A stretch of DNA of 7,388 bases from contig CAYFUT010000097.1 in assembly GCA_964346395.1 (NCBI GenBank), positions 1-7,388 on the forward strand, in the 5' to 3' direction. This document shows positions 1 to 5,562 of this stretch, piece after piece. How positions within the stretch are numbered: position 1 is the stretch's first letter; the number at the start of each line of letters is the position of its first letter. This DNA is from CAYFUT01 sp964346395. GTDB taxonomy: Bacteria > Bacillota > Halanaerobiia > Halobacteroidales > Halobacteroidaceae. The notes under the pieces are model-generated. The model saw nothing but the letters and a program-made list of their open reading frames with translations, did not search any database and was not told the DNA's origin. The translations under genes were made by a program, and so were the position numbers.

Positions 1-103
1 TATTAAGCATGAGCTATAATAAAGATTGGAAGTAATTTCGTCTGAAATTTTATTTAGTTCTGATTTATTATGTAAAGATTAGAGGAATATTTAAAAAATA
101 TAT

Positions 104-136
104 GGGGAAGGGATTAATTATGTATATATTTTTTTT
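104..136 (+). other. Probable original start region of the first membrane-protein gene, with a T8 tract
   Basis: A purine-rich ribosome-site-like stretch (GGGGAAGGG, 104-112) lies 7 nt before an ATG at 120-122, but that ATG frame ends at a TAG at 183-185. The downstream gene is in another frame, which is open back to 118. A run of eight T lies at 129-136. If it had seven T, the ATG would read M-Y-I-F-F-S-V-I-Y-S-L-F and continue into the membrane-protein frame, aligning with the N-terminus of the paralogue at 573. The reading-frame facts are seen directly. That this is the true start, broken or switchable by one T, is inference. Confidence 0.6.
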
Positions 137-171
137 CAGTAATTTATTCACTTTTCAGTATTTATTATATC

Positions 172-522
172 TTGATAAACATTAGTACAACAAGTAGTTT
201 AACCTTGATTATATTTAAAGGCTTATTGATAGGATTTCTAGGAATAGTTATTTATCTTATTGCAAAGGAGCTGCTAAAATTTATTTTGGTAAAAAAAGCA
301 GCTTCAAGGATTGAAAAGTTAAAAGGTAAAAAAATTAGAATGCTGGATAAATTTATATCTGTTTTTTTATTTTATAATATTGTTGAATTAATAAATATTA
401 TTTCTGAAGGAGAGCAAATTATTAAACTTATTTATGAAATTCCTACTGCAATATTTTTTGCAGTAGGTCTTACTGCAGTTACAAAGTTGATGGGAAATTA
501 TTTGCAGAAAATGCTTGATTAA
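172..522 (+). CDS. Small membrane protein, unknown function, N-terminus probably frameshifted
   Basis: Function not recognised. The only standard start in this frame is TTG at 172, giving 116 residues, and no ribosome site precedes it. It is therefore probably not the native start (see the ATG at 120 and the T8 tract). Hydrophobic segments lie near residues 9-30, 57-73 and 87-105, separated by a short basic stretch (KKAASR, KGKK). The protein aligns without gaps to the gene starting at 573: I count 56 identities over 105 residues, with ISEGEQI, IYEIP and MGNY shared. Unlike that paralogue it stops just after the last membrane segment and lacks the soluble C-terminal domain. Base composition is much more AT-rich than in metG or tatD. 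It could be an expressed short paralogue, a phase-variable gene or a decaying duplicate. Coding is well supported by the homology; the start is not. Confidence 0.65.
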   Translation: MINISTTSSLTLIIFKGLLIGFLGIVIYLIAKELLKFILVKKAASRIEKLKGKKIRMLDKFISVFLFYNIVELINIISEGEQIIKLIYEIPTAIFFAVGLTAVTKLMGNYLQKMLD

Positions 523-572
523 CTTTATAAGGAAAGTATTTTTAAAAATTATATTGGCAGGAGGTGAAGAAT

Positions 573-1286
573 GTGAATAAGTACTCTTTGCTACTTCTTT
601 ATTTTATATTTAGTAGTGTTTATATTGTTTTTGAGATTTTTGAGTCAACAAACAGTTTTAAATTAGTTATTTGTCAGGGATTATTAATGGGATTATTAGG
701 AATAATTATTTATTTTATAATAAAAGGGTTAGCAAAATTAATTTTAGCCAAGGGAGTAAAAGTTAAAATTGAAAGTTTAGAAAGAGGAAAGCTTGGCCTG
801 TTAGATATGGTATTATCTGGTTTTGTAATTGCTATTATTATTGAATTAATAGATATTATTTCTGAAGGAGAGCAAATTTTTAAAATAATTTATGAAATTC
901 CGTCTATTATTTTATTGGTAGGAGGTCTTGGTGCTGTCGGGAAAGTAATGGGAAATTATTTTTCAAAACGCAGAGTAGATTATTCCAAAACAATAAAAGT
1001 GAATACTAATTTGCAGATAATTTTTAATCTTTCATTAGAAGCATTGGGTGAAATTAAGGGATGTACAGTTAAAGAAAAAAATAGAGAAGTAGGTAGCATA
1101 CAGGCAGAAGTAGACTTGAATCCGAGAAGTTTTGGGGAAGAAATAGAAATAAAATTAGAATCATTGGGTAATAATCAAACAGCAGTAGATATTACTAGTG
1201 AATGTAAAGAAGAAAGCTTTGAAGATTTTTATAAAAATTATAGTAATGTAATGATAATAATAAACTATTTAAAAGAAAATATTTAG
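573..1286 (+). CDS. Membrane protein with soluble C-terminal domain, unknown function
   Basis: Function not recognised. I chose GTG at 573: AGGAGG at 559-564 sits 8 nt upstream, while the GTG at 564 overlaps that ribosome site and the ATG at 571 is followed at once by TGA. The product is 237 residues. It has about four hydrophobic segments (near 3-23, 31-54, 75-95 and 105-125), then a soluble alpha/beta-looking domain from about 138 to the end, beginning TIKVNTNLQIIF and ending NVMIIINYLKENI. That domain loosely resembles small DUF1499-like or SRPBCC-like domains with a 'large beta-sheet then C-terminal helix' pattern, which is a low-confidence impression. It follows its shorter paralogue after 50 nt and is probably cotranscribed with it. 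It is AT-rich and nearly lacks the CCG and CGG codons frequent in metG. A membrane-anchored sensor or stress protein is possible but unproven. Confidence 0.8.
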   Translation: MNKYSLLLLYFIFSSVYIVFEIFESTNSFKLVICQGLLMGLLGIIIYFIIKGLAKLILAKGVKVKIESLERGKLGLLDMVLSGFVIAIIIELIDIISEGEQIFKIIYEIPSIILLVGGLGAVGKVMGNYFSKRRVDYSKTIKVNTNLQIIFNLSLEALGEIKGCTVKEKNREVGSIQAEVDLNPRSFGEEIEIKLESLGNNQTAVDITSECKEESFEDFYKNYSNVMIIINYLKENI

Positions 1287-1436
1287 CATATTTGAGCAAA
1301 AGAATGTTGAGCCAGGACATAAATTAAACTCCCCCTTGTTTTATATATATACATTTTTTAGCAGGAGAATATTAAATTAAAGAGAAAATAATATAATAAC
1401 AATATTTTTCTGATAAAGCAGGGGGAGGAAATCAAA

Positions 1437-1898
1437 TTGGAAGCAGAAAATATTAATACTTTTTATGAAACTTTAAAAAACACTTTTCAAAATGTGTTGG
1501 GGACTAATGTAGAAAGAGGCGATCTACAAAAGACGCAGACTTCTGATTTGGTGGATAAAACAAATATTTACATTCGGATTAACGGAGACTTAACCGGACA
1601 TTTCTATTTAAGCCTCCCCGAGACTACTGCTCTTCAGGTAGTAACTAAAATGGCCGGAATGGAAGCTGACGAATTGAATGACTTTGCTAAGTCAGCTTTG
1701 TCTGAAGTAGCAAATATGGTGTTAGGCAAAGCTTCGACTCAATTTCACGGCGGAGGAATTGAAATTAATAGCGAGGCTCCGGAAGTTATAGCTGACGCCG
1801 GAGAAGATGATATTAATTTATTTGGAGAAACTTTCATTTTAATTCCGGTGACTACTGATATAGGTGATCTGAAACTTCATATATTTTTAAGTGAGTAG
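1437..1898 (+). CDS. cheX: CheX-like CheY-P phosphatase / chemotaxis protein
   Basis: CheX/CheC-family proteins remove phosphate from CheY-P in the cytoplasm and so help reset chemotaxis signalling. The 153-residue product has the normal CheX length and layout. An N-terminal helix (INTFYETLKNTFQNVLG) is followed by a strand pair with INGDLTGHFYLSLP (about 48-61), and then a helix carrying the catalytic-type E-x-x-N (E90 and N93 in SEVANMVLG). The C-terminal strands end in IPVTTDIGDLKLHIFLSE. The start is TTG at 1437, backed by GGGGGAGG at 1421-1428 about 8 nt upstream. A TATAAT at 1392-1397 could be a -10 box, but no good -35 is visible. No other chemotaxis gene is present in the window, so it could act on a CheY encoded elsewhere or on another response regulator. 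The family assignment is good; the exact partner is unknown. Confidence 0.85.
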   Translation: MEAENINTFYETLKNTFQNVLGTNVERGDLQKTQTSDLVDKTNIYIRINGDLTGHFYLSLPETTALQVVTKMAGMEADELNDFAKSALSEVANMVLGKASTQFHGGGIEINSEAPEVIADAGEDDINLFGETFILIPVTTDIGDLKLHIFLSE

Positions 1899-1915
1899 TG
1901 ATTGCTGGTTTTTTC

Positions 1916-1944
1916 TTGACAATTAGCTGCCTTTCCTGTATATT
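1916..1944 (+). promoter_or_regulatory. Promoter of the metG T-box transcript
   Basis: A perfect -35 TTGACA (1916-1921) is separated by 17 nt from a -10 TATATT (1939-1944). This is a near-consensus vegetative sigma promoter. Transcription would begin near 1951, about 35 nt before Stem I of the T-box. It lies immediately after the cheX stop, so metG is expected to have its own transcript. Confidence 0.85.
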
Positions 1945-1950
1945 TTTAAT

Positions 1951-2213
1951 TACAATGCAGACAATAATAAGCAAAGATATATTTAAAAGCTGCGAAGGGA
2001 TGAGTAGGTGCGGAAGCTGTTTACAGAGAACTGGGTTAGCTGAGAGCCAGAACAGTAGAAGTGCTGAAGATGATCCTGGAGCTGTCTAATTCGAACCGCC
2101 AGTAGAATTAGACCGGTTAGCTGCCGTTATCAGCAATGAGCGACTATAAATAGTAATTAGGGTGGTACCGCGGGAGCAGCCTCTCGTCCCTATTTGGGGA
2201 TGGGGGGATTTTT
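1951..2213 (+). promoter_or_regulatory. T-box riboswitch, tRNA-Met specific (AUG specifier)
   Basis: This 5' leader binds uncharged tRNA and decides between termination and read-through into metG. Visible parts, in order, are as follows. Stem I starts at AGCT 1988-1991, with the GGGATGAG motif at 1998-2005, an AGAGA bulge at 2025-2029 and its closing side at 2080-2083. The specifier loop holds GAAG-ATG-A, with ATG at 2070-2072 matching the Met anticodon. Stem II is a perfect 9-bp stem (2084-2092 with 2105-2113). Stem III is near 2117-2136. A small hairpin is ACTAT/ATAGT (2143-2154). The conserved T-box AGGGTGGTACCGCG is at 2159-2172. Its UGGU (2163-2166) can pair with an ACCA tRNA end, fitting the A73 discriminator of tRNA-Met. 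The antiterminator is CGGGAG/CTCTCG (2171-2176 with 2181-2186) plus AGGG/CCCT. Its 3' side overlaps the terminator, as expected. The exact 5' end is estimated from the promoter. Confidence 0.95.
2180..2213 (+). terminator. T-box intrinsic terminator
   Basis: An 11-bp stem (2180-2190 with 2197-2207, including three G-U pairs) with loop TATTTG is followed by ATTTTT. It competes with the T-box antiterminator because both need the CTCTCGTCCC segment. It should stop transcription when tRNA-Met is fully charged. Confidence 0.9.
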
Positions 2214-2230
2214 CAATTTAGGGGTGTAAT

Positions 2231-2407
2231 TTTGCTAGGGGGGGCTGAGCTGGGAAAGATTTTTACAGATCCACTAAGACTCACTTTCAGTCAAAATTAA
2301 GCAAACTAATTTTAAATTAGTTAACCCGTACTTAATTTTAACTTCCAGTGAGCCTAAGTAACTCTAGTAAAAATCTTTTAATAAACTCAGCCCTCACCCC
2401 TAGCAAA
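2231..2407. repeat. Long imperfect palindrome (177 nt), MITE-like or RNA hairpin element
   Basis: The outer arms are TTTGCTAGGGG (2231-2241) and CCCCTAGCAAA (2397-2407). Pairing continues through GGGCTGAG with CTCAGCCC (3-nt bulge), AAAGATTTTTAC with GTAAAAATCTTT (12 bp), CTCACT with AGTGAG, AAAATTAAG with CTTAATTTT, and finally AACTAAT (2304-2310) with ATTAGTT (2316-2322) around a 5-nt loop. It has no coding potential and no T-run after the stem, so it is not an ordinary terminator. It lies wholly between the T-box terminator and metG. I see no convincing target-site duplication at its ends. It resembles a non-autonomous foldback element, but a functional leader structure is possible. Confidence 0.85.
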
Positions 2408-2425
2408 GTGAAGTGGAGGGAGCTT

Positions 2426-2451
2426 AACCGGATAGAAATCATCCGGTTTTT
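2426..2451 (+). terminator. Second terminator-like hairpin in the metG leader
   Basis: A perfect 8-bp stem AACCGGAT (2426-2433) / ATCCGGTT (2441-2448) with loop AGAAATC runs into TTTTT (2447-2451), then AGG. It has the form of an intrinsic terminator, though the stem is short and the T-run modest. It lies 212 nt downstream of the T-box terminator, with no confident promoter between it and metG, so a read-through transcript would have to pass it. Confidence 0.6.
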
Positions 2452-2493
2452 AGGAATTATCACTTTAAAGAGAGGAAAAAGGGTTTGAATTTA

Positions 2494-2528
2494 ATTGTCA
2501 ATTATACATTATCAATTGTAAATTATAA
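2494..2528 (+). repeat. Heptamer tandem repeats upstream of the metG ribosome site
   Basis: Five consecutive 7-nt units are seen: ATTGTCA, ATTATAC, ATTATCA, ATTGTAA and ATTATAA (consensus AYTRTMA). The tract ends 4 nt before the AGGAGG of metG (2533-2538). The same unit recurs before tatD at 4634-4668. Confidence 0.85.
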
Positions 2529-2546
2529 ATCCAGGAGGGATACCAA

Positions 2547-4499
2547 ATGAGTGAACAGAGTTTTTACGTAACAACACCTATTTATTATCCGAATGATGAG
2601 TTACATATTGGACATACTTATACTACTACTGCAGCGGATACAATTGCTAAGTTTAAGGAACTGCAGGGGTATGATGCTGAATTGATTACCGGTTCTGATG
2701 AACACGGCCAGAAGTTGTTGAAAGCAGCTAAAGAAAATGGTCAAGAGCCTCTTGAGTATATTGATGGAATTGTAGATAGCTTTAAAGAATTATGGGATCA
2801 GCTGGAAGTAGACTATACTGAATTTGTGCGGACTACTTGCCAGGAGCATAAGGATGATGTTCAGTATTTATTTAAGAAGATTTATGATAAAGGAGATATT
2901 TATAAGGATAAGTATGAAGGCTACTACTGTACTCCCTGTGAAACTTTCTGGCAAGAGCGGCAGTTAGATGAAGACGGCAACTGTCCAGACTGCGGGCGGC
3001 CGGTAGAATGGATGGAAGAAGAGAGTTATTTCTTTGAAATGTCTAAATACGAAGCTGATTTAATTGAATTTATAGAAAACAATCCGGGCTTTATTCAGCC
3101 GGAAACTCGGCGCAATGAAATGATTAGTTTTATCGAAGATGGTTTGGAAGATTTATGTGTTTCTCGAGCCAGCTTTGACTGGGGAGTGCCGGTGCCGATT
3201 GATGATGACCATGTAATTTATGTCTGGTTTGATGCTTTAATTAGTTATCTAACCGGGATTGATTTTCGGCGCGATGAGGAAAAGTTTAATAAATATTGGC
3301 CGGCAGACGTACACATTGTAGGCAAAGATATTTTACGGTTTCATACAGTAATCTGGCCGGCAATTTTAATGGCGGCTGACTTATCGCTGCCGAAGCAGGT
3401 TTTCGGGCACGGATTTTTACTGGTTGAAGGAGGAAAGATGTCCAAGTCAAAAGGCAATGTAATTGATCCGGCGAAGTTGATTGAAGACTTTAGTGTAGAT
3501 GCTGTCCGATATTACCTGCTGCGGGAGATTGCCTTTGGTACTGATGGTTCTTATTCGACCGAATCATTTATTCGACGGATCAATTCTGACTTAGCTAATG
3601 ATTTGGGTAATTTATTAAATAGAACCTTAGCTATGGTAGAGAAGTATTTTGACAGTGAAATTCCTGAGAAAAAAGTAACTACTGAGTATGATGAGGAATT
3701 AGAAGCAGTAGCTCAAGAAGCTTTTGCAGCGATAGAAGAGAACATGGATCAGCTGCAGTTTAGTACTGCTTTAGAAGAGCTTTGGAAGTTTGTCCGCCGG
3801 ACTAACAAGTATATTGATCAAACTGAACCTTGGGTGTTAGCTAAAGATGAAGGTAAGCGGGATAAATTAGGAGCTGTATTGTATACTTTGTTGGATAATC
3901 TGCGGCGCATTACAATTACTCTGCGTCCGTTTTTGCCGGAAGCTCCGCAGAAGATGTGGAATCAGATGGGACTTGAAGAAGAGCTAGCGGAGCAGACCTG
4001 GGAAGATGCTACAACACAGGGTAATTTGACACCGGGAATTAAAGTTAAGGAAGGTGAACCAATCTTTCCCCGCCGCGATATAGAGGAATACTATGATAAT
4101 TTAGATGAGTCGGCTACTGAAGCAGTAAATGATGAATCAGAATTGGAAGAAGGAGCGGATACAGAAATGGATTATATTAGTTTTGATGAGTTTGGGCAGT
4201 TGGATTTACGGGTAGCGGAAGTATTAGAAGCAGAAGAGATAGAAGATAGTAATAAATTGCTTAAGGTACAGGTGGCTTTAGGTGAGGAAGAACGGCAGTT
4301 AGTAGCAGGGATTTCTAAACATTATCAGCCGGAAGAATTAGTAGGTAAGAAAGTAATTATGATTGCTAATATGGAACCGGCTACTATCTTTGGTGTTGAA
4401 TCTAACGGTATGATTTTAGCAGCTTCTACCGAAGATGATGAACAATTAAGTGTAGTAACAGTGGATGGAGATATACCCAGCGGAGCAAAAGTAAAATAA
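2547..4499 (+). CDS. metG: Methionine--tRNA ligase
   Basis: This cytoplasmic class I aminoacyl-tRNA synthetase charges tRNA-Met with methionine using ATP, supplying both initiation and elongation. The 650-residue product is full length for the long bacterial form. The HIGH signature is at 20-23 (HIGH in ELHIGHTY), and KMSKS is at 297-301 in GGKMSKSKGN. One zinc knuckle is visible as C128-x2-C131 and C146-x2-C149. The anticodon-binding helical domain spans roughly 360-500 and is followed by an acidic linker (about 510-540). A C-terminal Trbp111/EMAP-like tRNA-binding domain runs from about 541 to 650 (ISFDEFGQLDLRVAEV ... ANMEPATIFGVESNGMILAA) and normally promotes dimerisation. The ATG start has AGGAGG (2533-2538) 8 nt upstream. 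Expression is expected to be induced by uncharged tRNA-Met through the upstream T-box. tatD follows, as in many Firmicutes. Confidence 0.98.
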   Translation: MSEQSFYVTTPIYYPNDELHIGHTYTTTAADTIAKFKELQGYDAELITGSDEHGQKLLKAAKENGQEPLEYIDGIVDSFKELWDQLEVDYTEFVRTTCQEHKDDVQYLFKKIYDKGDIYKDKYEGYYCTPCETFWQERQLDEDGNCPDCGRPVEWMEEESYFFEMSKYEADLIEFIENNPGFIQPETRRNEMISFIEDGLEDLCVSRASFDWGVPVPIDDDHVIYVWFDALISYLTGIDFRRDEEKFNKYWPADVHIVGKDILRFHTVIWPAILMAADLSLPKQVFGHGFLLVEGGKMSKSKGNVIDPAKLIEDFSVDAVRYYLLREIAFGTDGSYSTESFIRRINSDLANDLGNLLNRTLAMVEKYFDSEIPEKKVTTEYDEELEAVAQEAFAAIEENMDQLQFSTALEELWKFVRRTNKYIDQTEPWVLAKDEGKRDKLGAVLYTLLDNLRRITITLRPFLPEAPQKMWNQMGLEEELAEQTWEDATTQGNLTPGIKVKEGEPIFPRRDIEEYYDNLDESATEAVNDESELEEGADTEMDYISFDEFGQLDLRVAEVLEAEEIEDSNKLLKVQVALGEEERQLVAGISKHYQPEELVGKKVIMIANMEPATIFGVESNGMILAASTEDDEQLSVVTVDGDIPSGAKVK

Positions 4500-4503
4500 A
4501 TTT

Positions 4504-4587
4504 AGTTGACAGTTGATGCGGTTTTTGCGTTTTTCATAGCCAGGGTTGATTTTTACCCTGGCTATGCAGTTTGCAGTGTACAGTTAA
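4504..4587. repeat. Reverse-oriented heptamer units flanking a hairpin after metG
   Basis: AGTTGACAGTT (4504-4514) is the exact reverse complement of AACTGTCAACT at 4633-4643. After the hairpin at 4535-4566 there are three 7-nt units in reverse orientation: CAGTTTG, CAGTGTA and CAGTTAA (4567-4587). They are related to the reverse complement of the heptamer unit before tatD and could pair with it, folding most of the intergenic segment. This is either a small palindromic repeat element or an RNA structure. Confidence 0.65.
4535..4566. other. Perfect 12-bp hairpin after metG (no T-run)
   Basis: CATAGCCAGGGT (4535-4546) and ACCCTGGCTATG (4555-4566) pair perfectly around the loop TGATTTTT. No T-tract follows on either strand, so it is not a standard intrinsic terminator. 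It may stabilise or process the metG-tatD transcript, act as a weak pause, or be the core of a small repeat element. Confidence 0.75.
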
Positions 4588-4633
4588 AAGTATAAAATGG
4601 ATAAATATTTTATTTTGTTTTTGTATTTTTCTA

Positions 4634-4668
4634 ACTGTCAACTGTAAATTGTCAATTGTAAACTGTAT
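4634..4668 (+). repeat. Heptamer tandem repeats upstream of the tatD ribosome site
   Basis: Five consecutive 7-nt units are seen: ACTGTCA, ACTGTAA, ATTGTCA, ATTGTAA and ACTGTAT. The number and period match the tract before metG. The tract ends 3 nt before the tatD ribosome site GAGGTGAT (4672-4679). Confidence 0.85.
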
Positions 4669-4682
4669 TTTGAGGTGATAAT

Positions 4683-5450
4683 ATGCTAATTGATACCCAC
4701 GCTCATCTTGATTTTGAGCAGTTTGATTCTGACCGAGATAAAATAATTATGGATGCTTACCGGAATGGAATTAAGAAGATTATAAATGTAGGAGCTGATT
4801 TAGAGTCAAGTCAAAATTCAGCAGCATTAGCGGAAGAATACGAATTTATTTATGCTAGTGTAGGAGTTCATCCGCACGAAGCAAGAGGGTTTACGGAAGA
4901 AAGTTATCAGGAATTAAAACAGCTAGCTGCTAATAATGACCAGGTAGTAGCTATTGGAGAAATTGGTCTTGATTATTATTATGACAACTCGCCCCGGGCC
5001 AAACAGAGAGAAGTGTTTAAGGAGCAGCTTGCGTTGGCTAGAGAATTAGATTTGCCGGTTGCTATTCATAGTAGAGAAGCAAAACAAGATACTTTAGATA
5101 TTTTAGAAGCAGAGGCCCAAGATATGAATGGAGTTTTACACTGCTATGCTTATGATTTAGAAACAGCTCAGCAGGTACTTGATTGGGGCTTTTATATAGC
5201 TTTAGGCGGAATTGTTACGTTTAATGGAGCGGATGAGTTGAGAATGGCAGTCCCTAATTTACCGCTAGAGAAAATTTTGGTGGAAACTGATGCTCCTTAT
5301 TTAGCTCCGGCTCCTCACCGCGGTGACCGCAATCAGCCCAAATATGTTGAGGAAGTGGCGCGGGAAATAGCGGAGTTGAAAAATACTACACTGGAAAAGG
5401 TAGAACGGATAACTACGAAAAATGCTGAAAATTTATTTGAATTGAATTAA
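4683..5450 (+). CDS. tatD: TatD-family metal-dependent deoxyribonuclease / hydrolase
   Basis: TatD-family enzymes are cytoplasmic metallo-dependent hydrolases with a TIM-barrel fold. Members have shown 3'-5' DNase or D-aminoacyl-tRNA deacylase activity. The 255-residue product has normal length. Metal-ligand residues are visible as H6 and H8 (DTHAHLD), E93 (AIGEIGLDYYY), H129 (PVAIHSREA), H153 (GVLHCYAYD) and D203 (LVETDAPYLAP). The ATG start is preceded by GAGGTGAT at 4672-4679. It corresponds to B. subtilis YabD, which also follows the Met-tRNA synthetase gene, so it is likely cotranscribed with metG under the T-box. In B. subtilis that protein has been linked to D-aminoacyl-tRNA deacylation, which would fit a tRNA-charging operon. 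The biochemical substrate here is not determined by sequence alone. Confidence 0.96.
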   Translation: MLIDTHAHLDFEQFDSDRDKIIMDAYRNGIKKIINVGADLESSQNSAALAEEYEFIYASVGVHPHEARGFTEESYQELKQLAANNDQVVAIGEIGLDYYYDNSPRAKQREVFKEQLALARELDLPVAIHSREAKQDTLDILEAEAQDMNGVLHCYAYDLETAQQVLDWGFYIALGGIVTFNGADELRMAVPNLPLEKILVETDAPYLAPAPHRGDRNQPKYVEEVAREIAELKNTTLEKVERITTKNAENLFELN

Positions 5451-5498
5451 AGAAAAAGAGATAATGATTTGTTGAACAAGTAACGTGATAAATAGGAA

Positions 5499-5532
5499 GT
5501 AGCGACAGGATATATCCTGTCGCTACGTTTTT
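5499..5532 (+). terminator. Intrinsic terminator after tatD
   Basis: A perfectly self-complementary 28-nt segment (arms GTAGCGACAGGATA and TATCCTGTCGCTAC, 5499-5526) is followed by G and TTTTT (5528-5532). It is a strong rho-independent terminator closing the metG-tatD unit. The radical SAM start codon lies only 30 nt beyond it. Confidence 0.92.
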
Positions 5533-5562
5533 AATATAATTATAATAGGAGGAGTGGTAAAG

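Noticed and set aside
34..56. Possible terminator of an upstream gene (AATTTC/GAAATT then T-rich)
   Set aside because: The stem is only 6 bp and AT-rich, with an interrupted T-run; too weak to annotate.
564..572. GTG at 564 as start of the second membrane protein
   Set aside because: It overlaps the AGGAGG ribosome site; GTG 573 has proper 8-nt spacing.
1287..1436. Clear promoter or sigma-D motility promoter for cheX
   Set aside because: Only a TATAAT at 1392-1397 is seen; there is no matching -35 and no GCCGATAA-type box.
1898..2089. 63-codon open frame after cheX
   Set aside because: It overlaps the metG promoter and Stem I of the T-box, has no ribosome site, and its peptide is what the RNA structure would encode by chance.
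2485..2530. Secondary promoter for metG inside the heptamer tract (TTGAAT, TTGTCA, TATAAA)
   Set aside because: No -35/-10 pair has 16-18 nt spacing; the matches follow from the repeat's AT-rich unit.
2494..4668. Heptamer tracts as a CRISPR array
   Set aside because: Units are 7 nt with no spacers, and no cas gene is present.
5554..5562. GTG at 5554 as start of the radical SAM gene
   Set aside because: It is 1 nt from AGGAGG; ATG 5563 has suitable spacing and fits the family N-terminus.
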